Below are positions 7,259 to 14,083 of a DNA stretch of 18,604 bases, in pieces; positions within the stretch are counted from its first letter, which is position 1, and every line of letters begins with the position of its first letter. Location: positions 1 to 18,604 of the forward strand of contig JBCDBB010000077.1 of NCBI GenBank assembly GCA_039184415.1, in the 5' to 3' direction. The notes under the pieces are model-generated. The model did no database searches. It saw only the letters and a program-made list of their open reading frames with translations, and was not told the origin of the DNA. The stretch comes from JANSYP01 sp039184415 (lineage in GTDB: Bacteria > Pseudomonadota > Alphaproteobacteria > Rhodobacterales > Rhodobacteraceae). Position numbers and translations under genes: made by a program.

Positions 7259-7644
7259 TTGTCCTTCTCCGCCGGCTCGATGAGCCCGACCGCGGCCCCG
7301 GTCGTATCGGTAACGATGGAAATACGCCCGATCCCGGGCACTTCCCAGGGCTCGCGCTGCACGATGCCGCCATGGGCATGGGTCTGTTCCAACGCCACGT
7401 TCAGGTCTTCGACCGCCACATAGGTGAACCAGTGCGGCGGCACCCCGTCGAGATGGCTCATGCCGCTCATATCCATGATCCCCGCCATGGGCTTGTCGCC
7501 TTGCGAGCAAAGATAGTACGCGCCCTCGGGCATCTGCATCGGCTCGATCCGCCAGCCGCAGATTGCCTCGTAGTACTCGAGCGCGCCGGGGATATCCCGG
7601 GTCATCAGCTCGCTCCACCAGACCGTCCCATGGATCTCGGACAT
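7249..7644 (-). CDS. VOC family protein (131 aa)
   Basis: ATG at 7644 is preferred because AGGAG (about 7652-7656 on the reverse strand) lies seven bases upstream. An in-frame ATG at 7650 would leave no spacer, and the much longer open frame above it runs across the neighbouring gene. The product starts MSEIHGTVWWSEL and shows two VOC halves: the first with DIPGALEYYEAICGW, the second with PPHWFTYVAVEDLNVALEQ and a closing GAAVGLIEPAE. This resembles the glyoxalase-like VOC proteins widespread in proteobacteria; the ligand is unknown. The gene is convergent with xylA, so it is probably not part of the sugar operon, although a second VOC protein is encoded inside that operon at 385-768. Confidence 0.88.
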   Translation of the reverse strand: MSEIHGTVWWSELMTRDIPGALEYYEAICGWRIEPMQMPEGAYYLCSQGDKPMAGIMDMSGMSHLDGVPPHWFTYVAVEDLNVALEQTHAHGGIVQREPWEVPGIGRISIVTDTTGAAVGLIEPAEKDNQT

Positions 7645-7857
7645 GTGCATTCTCCTCATGGCTCCTGGCGCCCATAGTCCCGCCGGTCCCGATACAGGCA
7701 AGTCCCTATCTGCAGTAATGAAGGCGCGCACTCGACGCGGTGAGCGGAACTGAATCCGGCGTTTCTTCGGATCGGGCGGAGTTTCAATGCGCGGCGGCAG
7801 TTCCCATTTACAGGGACATGCGCACAGACTGGCGCGGATGACCTCGGGGAGAACCGG

Positions 7858-8601
7858 ATGAGCATGATGAAGGGGTTGGCGAAGGTGGCCATTGGCCTCG
7901 CGCTGGCAAAGGGCGCGAGCAGTATGATGAACCGCTCCGGGCGCGGACAGGCCCAGATGGGGGGCGGCACAGGCTTTGGCGGATCGATGTCCCAGGGCAT
8001 GGGCGCCGGTGGCGGGATCACTGATATGCTCGGCAAGATGCTGTCGGGCGACGGCCCACGGGGACGCGGCAGCATGGGCGGCGCGCTCGAAGAGATGGGC
8101 CGCTTCTCGACCGGGAGACACCCCGGCAATGGCGGTGCCCAGGCGTCCTCGCAGCGCTTCGATGCGCCGGCCAACGGCTCTTTCGGGGACATGCTGAACC
8201 ACTCCCTTGACAGCTATGGTGAGCCGCCGGTGGCACCGAACGCCGCGCAGGAAGAGCTTGCCGGCGTGCTGCTCCGTGCGTTGATCCAGGCGGCAAAGGC
8301 GGACGGCTATATTGATGCGGGTGAAAAGGCCGTGCTCAACGAGCATCTGGGCGATCTCGACGAAAGCGATCTGGAGTTCGTGAAGGCCGAGCTCGCGAAG
8401 CCTGTCGATGTGGACGATCTCGCCCGGTCGGTGCCGGCGGGTTCCGAAGGTCAGGTCTACATGATGTCGGTCATGGCGATCGAGCTCGACACGAAGGAAG
8501 AGGCGCAATACCTTCAGCAATTGGCCCAGGCGCTTGGGTTAAGTCCGGAGATGGCCAACCAGATCCATGACCGGATGGGTGAGCCGCGGATTTTCAGCTA
8601 G
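7858..8601 (+). CDS. DUF533 / TerB-like domain protein (247 aa)
   Basis: ATG 7858 follows GGGGAGA at 7846-7852. The first 25 residues form a short hydrophobic helix (KGLAKVAIGLALAKGASS). A low-complexity stretch rich in Gly, Met and Ser follows to about residue 110. The C-terminal 125 residues are an alpha-helical domain beginning LLRALIQAAKADGYIDAGEK, the typical start of DUF533/TerB-like domains (YebE type). Family members are poorly characterised; some are inner-membrane associated. It stands alone between two divergent or convergent neighbours. The 207-base gap upstream (7651-7857) must hold promoters for this gene and for the VOC gene, but I find no convincing -35/-10 pair there. Confidence 0.85.
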   Translation: MSMMKGLAKVAIGLALAKGASSMMNRSGRGQAQMGGGTGFGGSMSQGMGAGGGITDMLGKMLSGDGPRGRGSMGGALEEMGRFSTGRHPGNGGAQASSQRFDAPANGSFGDMLNHSLDSYGEPPVAPNAAQEELAGVLLRALIQAAKADGYIDAGEKAVLNEHLGDLDESDLEFVKAELAKPVDVDDLARSVPAGSEGQVYMMSVMAIELDTKEEAQYLQQLAQALGLSPEMANQIHDRMGEPRIFS

Positions 8602-8628
8602 CAACAGGGCTCTCTCCGGCCGCGCTGT

Positions 8629-9090
8629 TCACAGCGGCAGCGCGGTCTCGGATTTGATCTCTTCCATAGAAAGAAGTGCGGTGACGTTGTAGATCCGCAC
8701 CTCAGAGATGAGCGCCTGGTAAAACTCGTCATAGGCGCGCGCGTTGCGCACGCGGACCTTCAGGATGTAGTCGATGTCGCCCGCCAGCCGATGAGCTTCC
8801 AGCACCTCGGGACGCGCGCGCAGGGTGGCGAGAAACCGCGCCTGCCAGTCCGCCTCATGTTCCGAGGTCCGGATCAGCACGAAAAAACAGGCCTCCAGAC
8901 CCAGGGCGTCGGCATCGAGCAGCGCAACGGTGCGCCGGATCACCCCGGCCTCGCGCATCTTGCGGATCCGGTTCCAGACCGGCGTCTTTGACGCGCCCAC
9001 TTTTTGCGCAATTGCATCAAGGGGTTGATCCGCATCCTTCTGCAACTCTGCAAGGATTTTCCGGTCCGTGTCGTCGAGCCGAAATGCCAT
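8629..9090 (-). CDS. Lrp/AsnC family transcriptional regulator (153 aa)
   Basis: The N-terminal winged helix-turn-helix covers about residues 1-60 (LDDTDRKILAELQKDA, then the recognition region GASKTPVWNRIRKM). It is followed by the alpha/beta RAM ligand-binding domain with GDIDYILKVRVRNARAYDEFY. The length of 153 is standard. GGAG lies nine bases upstream of ATG 9090 on the reverse strand. It is divergently transcribed from the sulfite reductase operon, so it most likely controls that operon and itself, with an amino acid (perhaps a sulfur one such as cysteine) as effector; that is inference from position. Repeated GGAACA motifs in the shared intergenic region are candidate operators. Confidence 0.93.
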   Translation of the reverse strand: MAFRLDDTDRKILAELQKDADQPLDAIAQKVGASKTPVWNRIRKMREAGVIRRTVALLDADALGLEACFFVLIRTSEHEADWQARFLATLRARPEVLEAHRLAGDIDYILKVRVRNARAYDEFYQALISEVRIYNVTALLSMEEIKSETALPL

Positions 9091-9111
9091 TCGTCATTTC
9101 TCCAGGTTTTC

Positions 9112-9194
9112 GGAACATCCATCCCCTGAGGGATCTGTATTGGAACAGGTTTCTTATTTCAGCCAGCTGGTGGCGTTAAACCGGAACACTGTTC
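9112..9194. promoter_or_regulatory. Candidate operator array between Lrp-type regulator and sulfur operon
   Basis: Three copies of GGAACA in the same orientation start at 9112, 9142 and 9183, 30 and 41 bases apart, close to three and four helical turns. The last copy is part of a perfect 11-bp palindrome, GAACACTGTTC, at 9184-9194. A further inverted repeat, ATCCC-CTGA-GGGAT, lies at 9121-9134. Lrp/AsnC octamers commonly bind several phased sites, so this is a plausible autoregulatory and operon operator. Binding is inferred, not shown. Confidence 0.5.
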
Positions 9195-9200
9195 TATATT
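9171..9200 (+). promoter_or_regulatory. Candidate promoter for the DUF2849-cysIH-DUF934 operon
   Basis: A TATATT at 9195-9200 is a good -10 candidate 43 bases before the DUF2849 start. The sequence 18 bases upstream is TGGCGT (9171-9176), a poor -35 match, which would fit an activated promoter. The GAACACTGTTC palindrome fills the spacer right up to the -10 box, where a bound regulator would affect polymerase directly. Confidence 0.4.
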
Positions 9201-9243
9201 CAAGGGTAACAAATGCCGCCATCCGGACCAATGGAGATCAACG

Positions 9244-9549
9244 ATGGGCCGCCGTTTTACACCCAAGGTCGTCACAGCCAACGATCTGCTCGAGGGCGAT
9301 GCGATTTATCTGACCGAGCAGGACACCTGGAGCCGCGACCACCACGACGCCGAACTGATCGAAGATGAGGCCCACGCCGACATCCGGCTGCTCTTCGCCA
9401 GCCAACAGGCCGGGGCCGTTGTCGGCGCCTATCTCGCAGATGCGAAACCGGGCCCCAAAGGCCCCGAGCCGGTGCATTTCCGCGAAGCGTTCCGGTCGCG
9501 TGGCCCGTCGAACTACGCCCATGGCAAGCAGGTCGACGCCCGCGCCTGA
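9244..9549 (+). CDS. DUF2849 domain protein, sulfite reductase operon (101 aa)
   Basis: GGAG at 9233-9236 lies seven bases upstream of ATG 9244. The product starts MGRRFTPKVVTANDLLEGDAIYL and contains no cysteine and no membrane segment. This matches the small DUF2849 family that I know as the usual gene just upstream of cysI in Rhodobacterales and Rhizobiales. It is the first gene of the operon, 56 bases before cysI. Its biochemical role is unknown. The conserved linkage suggests a part in sulfite or siroheme metabolism, but nothing in the sequence shows a catalytic site. Confidence 0.85.
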   Translation: MGRRFTPKVVTANDLLEGDAIYLTEQDTWSRDHHDAELIEDEAHADIRLLFASQQAGAVVGAYLADAKPGPKGPEPVHFREAFRSRGPSNYAHGKQVDARA

Positions 9550-9605
9550 CACCCGCCCCACTACCCGCCTAACGATCCCAGCCAGCCGCTTTCGGAGTGA
9601 GCCCC

Positions 9606-11285
9606 ATGTACCGCTACGACGAGTTCGATGCCGCCTTTGTCCGCAACCGCGTTTCCCAGTTTCGGAACCAGGTCGAGCGCCGGCTCGACGGCTCGCTGAC
9701 CGAGGACGAATTCAAGCCGCTGCGCCTGATGAACGGGCTTTATCTGCAGCTTCACGCCTATATGCTGCGGGTGGCGATCCCCTATGGCACGCTCGACAGC
9801 GCCAAGATGCGCCAGCTCGCCTATATCGCCGAGCGGTGGGACAAGGGCTATGGCCATTTCACCACCCGCCAGAACATCCAGTATAACTGGCCCAAGCTGC
9901 CGGATATTGCCGACATGCTCGACGCGCTGGCCGATGTGGGCATGCATGCGATCCAGACCAGCGGAAACACGGTGCGCAACGTGACCGCGGACCATTTCGC
10001 CGGGGCCGCCGAGGACGAGATCGCCGACCCGCGCCCCTATGCGGAGCTGTTGCGCCAATGGTCCACCGACCACCCCGAGTTCCAGTTCCTGGGGCGTAAG
10101 TTCAAGATCGCCATCACCGGCAGCGAAAACGACCGGGCCGTGACCGGCGCCCATGATATCGGGCTCCGGATCGTGCGGAACGACGCAGGCGAGATCGGAT
10201 TCACAGTGCTGGTCGGCGGCGGCCTCGGCCGGACCCCGATGGTGGGCCAGGTCATCCGGGAGTTCGTCCCCGTGAACGAGCTGCTGCCGTATGTCGAGGC
10301 GATCCTGTCGGCCTACAACTCCTATGGTCGGCGCGACAACAAGTACAAGGCACGCATCAAGATCACCGTGCATGAAGAGGGGCTCGACAATTTCCGCGAC
10401 AAGGTCGAGGAGCGTTTTGCCGAAATCCGCCCCCAGTTTACCGGCGTCGACCAGGAAGTGCTCGCTGCAATCGAGACCCATTTCGCCCCGCCGGCATGGC
10501 GCGAGGCGCCGGTCGAGGCCTATGACGCCGCCTATGAGGCCGATCCGGTCTTCCGCTCCTGGGCGGACACGAACCTCGGCGCGCACCGCGCGCCAGGCTA
10601 TGCGATCGTGTCGATCTCGCTCAAGGCGCATGGCGCGACGCCGGGCGACGCGACGGCCGACCAGATGCGGGTGATGGCGGACATCGCCGAGCGCTATGGA
10701 CATAACGAGCTCCGCATCAGCCACGAGCAGAACGTCATCCTTCCCCATGTGCATAAGTCGGACCTGCCGATGGTGCACACGATCCTGAAGGCGCACGGTC
10801 TGGCCACTGCCAATATCGGGCTGGCCTCCGACATCATCGCCTGCCCCGGCATGGACTATTGCGCGCTCGCGACTGCGCGCTCGATCCCGGTGGCCCAGGA
10901 CATCGCGACCCGTCTTGATGCGCTCAAGATCGAGCACGAGGTCGGTGCACTCAAGATCAAGATTTCGGGCTGCATCAACGCCTGCGGGCACCACCATGTC
11001 GGCCATATCGGCATCCTCGGGCTCGACCGCGCGGGCGTGGAAAACTATCAGATCACGCTCGGCGGCGACGGCACGGAAACGACCGAGATCGGGACACGGA
11101 CGGGCCCGGGCTTTGCCTATGACGAAATCGTGCCGGCGGTGGAGCGGATCATCCTGGCCTATCTCGGTCTGCGCGAGGGCGAGGACGAGACCTTCCTGGA
11201 GGCGTTCCGGCGGGTCGGCCTCGACCCGTTCAAAGAGGCCCTCTATGGCGACAGCCTCAAGGGGAGCCGCGCCCGTGCCGCTTGA
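9606..11285 (+). CDS. cysI: Assimilatory sulfite reductase, siroheme/4Fe-4S hemoprotein (559 aa)
   Basis: It reduces sulfite to sulfide by six electrons in the cytoplasm. The 4Fe-4S/siroheme ligands are present as Cys413-x5-Cys419 (CPGMDYC) and Cys456-x3-Cys460 (GCINACGHHH). Upstream are the typical FTTRQNIQYNW and SGNTVRNVT siroheme/substrate segments. ATG 9606 is preferred over the in-frame GTG 9597 because GGAG at 9594-9597 is correctly spaced for ATG. No flavoprotein subunit (CysJ) is next to it, so electrons probably come from ferredoxin; the fpr gene downstream supports this. Family members are often labelled nitrite/sulfite reductase; the cysH neighbour favours sulfite. It overlaps cysH by 11 bases. 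Confidence 0.94.
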   Translation: MYRYDEFDAAFVRNRVSQFRNQVERRLDGSLTEDEFKPLRLMNGLYLQLHAYMLRVAIPYGTLDSAKMRQLAYIAERWDKGYGHFTTRQNIQYNWPKLPDIADMLDALADVGMHAIQTSGNTVRNVTADHFAGAAEDEIADPRPYAELLRQWSTDHPEFQFLGRKFKIAITGSENDRAVTGAHDIGLRIVRNDAGEIGFTVLVGGGLGRTPMVGQVIREFVPVNELLPYVEAILSAYNSYGRRDNKYKARIKITVHEEGLDNFRDKVEERFAEIRPQFTGVDQEVLAAIETHFAPPAWREAPVEAYDAAYEADPVFRSWADTNLGAHRAPGYAIVSISLKAHGATPGDATADQMRVMADIAERYGHNELRISHEQNVILPHVHKSDLPMVHTILKAHGLATANIGLASDIIACPGMDYCALATARSIPVAQDIATRLDALKIEHEVGALKIKISGCINACGHHHVGHIGILGLDRAGVENYQITLGGDGTETTEIGTRTGPGFAYDEIVPAVERIILAYLGLREGEDETFLEAFRRVGLDPFKEALYGDSLKGSRARAA

Positions 11286-12036
11286 GGCACCCCTCGCGCC
11301 CGTCGCGGAGCGTGTCGCCGATCTCAACCGCGGTTACCGCCATCACGCGGCGACCGAGGTGCTGGAGCGCGCGCTGAACGATCCGCAGGTCGGACGGACG
11401 GCGCTGGTGTCGTCCTTCGGCGCGGAATCGGTCGTGCTGCTGCATCTTGTGTCGGTGATCGACCGCACGACACCGGTGCTGTTCGTCGATACGCGCATGC
11501 TGTTCGAGGAAACCATCGCCTACCAGACCGAGCTGGCCGAAAAGCTGGAGCTGACGGATGTCCGCCGTATCCGAGCCTCTCATCTCGATCTGTGGACCAA
11601 GGACCGCGACGGAACGCTCCATCGCCACGACCCCGACGCCTGCTGTGCGCTGCGCAAGACCGAGCCCCTGTCTCAGGCGCTGGAAGGCTTCGATGCATGG
11701 ATTACGGGGCGCAAACGATTCCAGTCGGGCAGCCGCGCGGAGCTGGAGTTCTTCGAGGACGAGGACGGGCGCCGCATCAAGGTCAACCCGCTGGCCCATT
11801 GGGCGCCTCAGGATGTGCAGGACTACATCATCAACAACCGCCTGCCCCGCCACCCGCTGGTGAGCAAGGGCTACCCCTCGATTGGCTGCGCGCCCTGCAC
11901 CTCCAAAGTCGCCCCGGGCGAAGATCCGCGCGCCGGGCGCTGGCGCGGCCAGGGCAAGGAAGAATGCGGCATCCATTTCGTGAACGGAAAAATCACCCGC
12001 AGGCCCCCTGCGGAGGTGCAAGGAGACGCGGCATGA
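11275..12036 (+). CDS. cysH: APS reductase, 4Fe-4S type, assimilatory (253 aa)
   Basis: It reduces adenylyl sulfate (APS) to sulfite and AMP with thioredoxin or glutaredoxin. The GTG start 11275 has GGGGAG at 11261-11266 with an eight-base spacer. Cys123-Cys124 (DACCALRK) and Cys205-x2-Cys208 (GCAPCT) are the four ligands of the 4Fe-4S cluster found in APS-type enzymes and absent from enterobacterial PAPS reductase. The catalytic Cys231 is in ECGIH near the C-terminus. SSFGAESVVLLHL is the nucleotide-binding loop. The cluster cysteines make APS, not PAPS, the likely substrate, so no APS kinase step is needed. It overlaps cysI (11 bases) and DUF934 (ATGA). Confidence 0.93.
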   Translation: MPLEAPLAPVAERVADLNRGYRHHAATEVLERALNDPQVGRTALVSSFGAESVVLLHLVSVIDRTTPVLFVDTRMLFEETIAYQTELAEKLELTDVRRIRASHLDLWTKDRDGTLHRHDPDACCALRKTEPLSQALEGFDAWITGRKRFQSGSRAELEFFEDEDGRRIKVNPLAHWAPQDVQDYIINNRLPRHPLVSKGYPSIGCAPCTSKVAPGEDPRAGRWRGQGKEECGIHFVNGKITRRPPAEVQGDAA

Positions 12037-12455
12037 GCGTGATCGTCAGTGATGCGGGCTTTGCGCCCGAGGATTGGAGCTTTGGCTTCGTGGCGCTGGA
12101 CGCACTGGAAGGCACGGATGCCGCCTCTGCCCAGGCCGTGGACGTGCCCAGTGACGCGGATGCGGGCGAACTGGCAGAGCGTCTGGGGGCGATCGACCTG
12201 ATCCGCGTCGATTTTCCGAGCTCTGCCAACGGGCGCGGCTTCACCATTGCAAGCAGGTTGCGCGCCATGGGATATCAGGGCAGGCTCCGCGCTGCGGGCC
12301 ATGTGCTGGCTGACCAGTACGCGATGGCCCGGCGTGTCGGGTTCGATGAAGTTGAGATTTCCGAGGAGCTCGCCCAACGCCAGCCCGAGGACCAGTGGCG
12401 GTTCCGCGCCCAGGATTGGCGGGACCATGATTATCAGTCGCGTCTGCGTGCCTGA
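12033..12455 (+). CDS. DUF934 family protein of the sulfite reductase operon (140 aa)
   Basis: ATG 12033 overlaps the cysH stop (ATGA) and has AGGAG at 12021-12025. The product contains the family core DFPSSANGRGFTIASRLR followed by GYQGRLRAAGHVLADQ. It has no cysteine, no signal peptide and no membrane segment, so it is a soluble cytoplasmic protein. DUF934 genes sit next to siroheme sulfite reductase genes in many proteobacteria, which points to a supporting role in sulfite reduction. The activity is not known to me. It is the last gene of the overlapping block, followed by a 70-base gap before fpr. Confidence 0.88.
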   Translation: MSVIVSDAGFAPEDWSFGFVALDALEGTDAASAQAVDVPSDADAGELAERLGAIDLIRVDFPSSANGRGFTIASRLRAMGYQGRLRAAGHVLADQYAMARRVGFDEVEISEELAQRQPEDQWRFRAQDWRDHDYQSRLRA

Positions 12456-12502
12456 GCGAATTTGGCCATTTGCGACCGCAGACCGCACGGCGTTAGGAAA
12501 GG

Positions 12503-12520
12503 GCAGAGTGTAGTCTCTGC
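12503..12520 (+). promoter_or_regulatory. Hairpin between a purine-rich tract and the fpr start
   Basis: GCAGAG (12503-12508) and CTCTGC (12515-12520) form a perfect 6-bp stem with the loop TGTAGT, ending five bases before ATG 12526. There is no Shine-Dalgarno sequence at the normal distance. The only purine tract, GGAAAGG at 12496-12502, is directly 5' of the stem and 23 bases from the ATG, but about five bases away if the hairpin forms. It could instead be a protein-binding palindrome. Confidence 0.45.
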
Positions 12521-12525
12521 GCGAC

Positions 12526-13368
12526 ATGATGAACGAACAAACCCCTATTGCCGCGAAAGCGGCAAGTCCGGCCCTGCCCGATGCGCAGACCGTGACAGAT
12601 GTACAGCACTATACCGACCGATTGTTCCGTTTCCGCGTGACCCGGCCACAGACGCTTCGTTTCCGGTCCGGCGAATTCGTGATGATCGGCCTGATGGGCG
12701 ATCCAGACCCCAAGACCGGCCGGCAGAAGCCGCTCTTGCGCGCCTATTCGATCGCGTCGCCTTCCTGGGACGAGGAACTTGAGTTCTACTCGATCAAGGT
12801 GCAGGACGGCCCGCTGACCTCCAAACTCCAGCATATCAAGCCCGGTGACCAGATCATCCTGCGCCCCAAGCCCGTCGGCACGCTCGTCCATGACGCGCTG
12901 CTGCCGGGCAAGCGGCTCTGGCTTTTTGCAACGGGCACCGGATTCGCGCCCTTCGCCTCGCTCCTGCGCGACCCGCAGACCTATGAGGACTACGAGCAGG
13001 TCATCGTCACCCACACCTGCCGGGATGTCGCGGAACTGACCTACTCCAAAGATCTCATCGCCAGCCTCCATGACGACGAACTGATGCAGGAGCTGTTGGG
13101 CGACGGGTTGAAGAAACTCGTTTACTACCCCACGACGACGCGCGAGCCGAGCCAGAAGATGGGACGCATCACGCATCTTCTGCAGGACGGGACCGTGTTC
13201 GGCGACCTCGGGATCGACGGGATTTCCGCCGAGACCGACCGCGCCATGGTCTGCGGCTCGATCGGTCTGAACATGGATCTCAAGGAGATCCTAGAAGGCT
13301 TCGGGCTGCGCGAAGGCGCGAACTCCGAGCCAGCAGAATATGTCGTCGAAAAGGCCTTCGTGGGCTGA
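12526..13368 (+). CDS. fpr: Ferredoxin/flavodoxin-NADP reductase (280 aa)
   Basis: This FAD flavoprotein exchanges electrons between NADPH and ferredoxin or flavodoxin. The FAD motif RAYSI is at residues 72-76 and the NADP-binding GTGFAPF starts at about 137. The C-terminus is EKAFVG, without a terminal aromatic residue; that is the ending of the bacterial subclass described from Rhodobacter capsulatus. A second ATG follows at 12529 and cannot be excluded as start. The gene follows the sulfite reductase operon by 70 bases and could share its transcript or use its own promoter; the best candidate (TTGCGA 12470-12475 with TTAGGA 12493-12498) is weak. It could feed ferredoxin to CysI. It ends one base before the convergent small gene. 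Confidence 0.94.
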   Translation: MMNEQTPIAAKAASPALPDAQTVTDVQHYTDRLFRFRVTRPQTLRFRSGEFVMIGLMGDPDPKTGRQKPLLRAYSIASPSWDEELEFYSIKVQDGPLTSKLQHIKPGDQIILRPKPVGTLVHDALLPGKRLWLFATGTGFAPFASLLRDPQTYEDYEQVIVTHTCRDVAELTYSKDLIASLHDDELMQELLGDGLKKLVYYPTTTREPSQKMGRITHLLQDGTVFGDLGIDGISAETDRAMVCGSIGLNMDLKEILEGFGLREGANSEPAEYVVEKAFVG

Positions 13369-13369
13369 C

Positions 13370-13603
13370 CTAGTTGTTGGTCGTCGTGCCGGTATCGGTC
13401 CCGGTCACAGCGCCCTCGACGCCTTCGACCGCATCGCTTGCGGCATCTCCGACATCGGAGGCCGCCTCACCGACCGCGGTTGCGGCATCGTCCACCGCCT
13501 CTCCGACCTGCTCGGTCGGTGTTTCCGACGTGTTCGGGGACAGGAACATGAAGAGCCCGACGATCACGACAACAGCGACTGCAATCAAAAGAACGGTGCG
13601 CAT
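13370..13603 (-). CDS. Small signal-anchor protein with Ala/Asp/Val-rich tail (77 aa)
   Basis: I chose ATG at 13603 because AGGAGG lies five bases upstream on the reverse strand; the frame is open further up, but without a better start. Residues 4-21 (VLLIAVAVVVIVGLFMFL) are one hydrophobic helix. The remainder is acidic and low in complexity: repeats built from A, D, V, G and E (about 30-64, such as DDAATAVGEAASDVGDAASD), then a Thr/Gly tail. No cleavage site is obvious, so it is probably an N-terminally anchored envelope protein with an amphipathic helix. I know no family name; similar small proteins occur in Rhodobacterales. Its end is one base from the end of fpr. Confidence 0.7.
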   Translation of the reverse strand: MRTVLLIAVAVVVIVGLFMFLSPNTSETPTEQVGEAVDDAATAVGEAASDVGDAASDAVEGVEGAVTGTDTGTTTNN

Positions 13604-13635
13604 AAGAGCCTCCTGCGGTTGCGTCACACCCTGGC

Positions 13636-13663
13636 AGGCGAAGGAGTCCAATCACCTTCGCCT
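13636..13663 (-). repeat. 9-bp perfect inverted repeat upstream of the 77-aa gene
   Basis: AGGCGAAGG (13636-13644) and CCTTCGCCT (13655-13663) are perfectly complementary with a 10-base loop. The repeat lies 33 bases before the ATG at 13603 on the reverse strand, so it is either a 5' leader hairpin or an operator. It is not followed by a T-run, so a terminator is unlikely. Confidence 0.6.
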
Positions 13664-13955
13664 TGCACGGGTATTGGCTCATTCTTAGCATGACCTGCGC
13701 ATTCCGTCGCATCTTCGCGACAAGATCGGCAGGGCTTCGCCGTCAGGACGCGCCAGAGATCAGATTTTTCTTATTGTTTTCTGATTTCTAACCTGCGCTC
13801 TTAATCAAGATTGGTCCATTGCGTAGAGCCAAAAAATGGCGTGCCTCTCGAGAAATCGGCGGGACGCGACCAGTGGAAACCGACCGCCCAAGGCTCCGGT
13901 CGCCGCGTAGATCCGCGCCGCGCCAACATCGGTTCTGGACCAGAAAAAGAACACT

Positions 13956-13984
13956 TTGTCGCAGCCCCTGTTTCGCGATATGCT
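13956..13984 (+). promoter_or_regulatory. Sigma70-type promoter for infC
   Basis: TTGTCG (13956-13961) and TATGCT (13979-13984) are separated by exactly 17 bases and match the -35 and -10 consensus well. Transcription would start near 13991 and give an infC leader of about 90 bases. This is the best promoter match in the window; it is a prediction from sequence only. Confidence 0.65.
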
Positions 13985-14066
13985 CCAATCATTCTGGGAT
14001 TTCAGACCTGACGCCTTGCGTGTTGGGACTATCGCCGATACCTGCCCGGAACCTGTCATAACCATC

Positions 14067-14083
14067 GAAGGACGACCCAAATA
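14067..14083 (+). promoter_or_regulatory. Ribosome-binding site and non-canonical ATA start of infC
   Basis: GAAGGA at 14067-14072 is a strong Shine-Dalgarno sequence, eight bases before ATA 14081-14083. The next ATG or GTG in frame (GTG 14132) has no such site. In E. coli infC starts with AUU, and this rare codon lets IF3 repress its own translation, because IF3 rejects initiation at non-canonical codons. An ATA start would serve the same purpose. Confidence 0.75.

Larger units (their letters stand above)
13604..14080. other. 477-base gene-free region between the 77-aa gene and infC
   Basis: I see no convincing coding sequence here. It holds the leader of the 77-aa gene with a 9-bp inverted repeat (13636-13663), an AT-rich island at about 13757-13805 with inverted arms ATCAGA (13759-13764) and TCTGAT (13780-13785), and the infC promoter and leader from 13956. 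The AT-rich island stands out in a GC-rich genome and may be a regulatory or curved-DNA segment. Nothing is recognisable at about 13806-13950. A small RNA cannot be excluded. Confidence 0.6.

Noticed and set aside
7790..7820. Near-palindrome GTTCCCATTTACAGGGAC before the DUF533 gene
   Set aside because: The arms are imperfect and short, with no second copy nearby; not distinguishable from chance.
7645..8520. Long upstream extension of the - strand VOC gene
   Set aside because: It would run antisense through the DUF533 gene. The VOC domain and a good ribosome-binding site define the start at 7644.
8602..8628. Possible terminator between the DUF533 gene and the Lrp-type gene
   Set aside because: Only a 5-bp inverted AACAG/CTGTT with a long loop and no T-run; too weak to call.
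9561..11327. 588-codon open frame on the - strand
   Set aside because: Exact antisense shadow of cysI, which has all siroheme and 4Fe-4S cysteines on the + strand.
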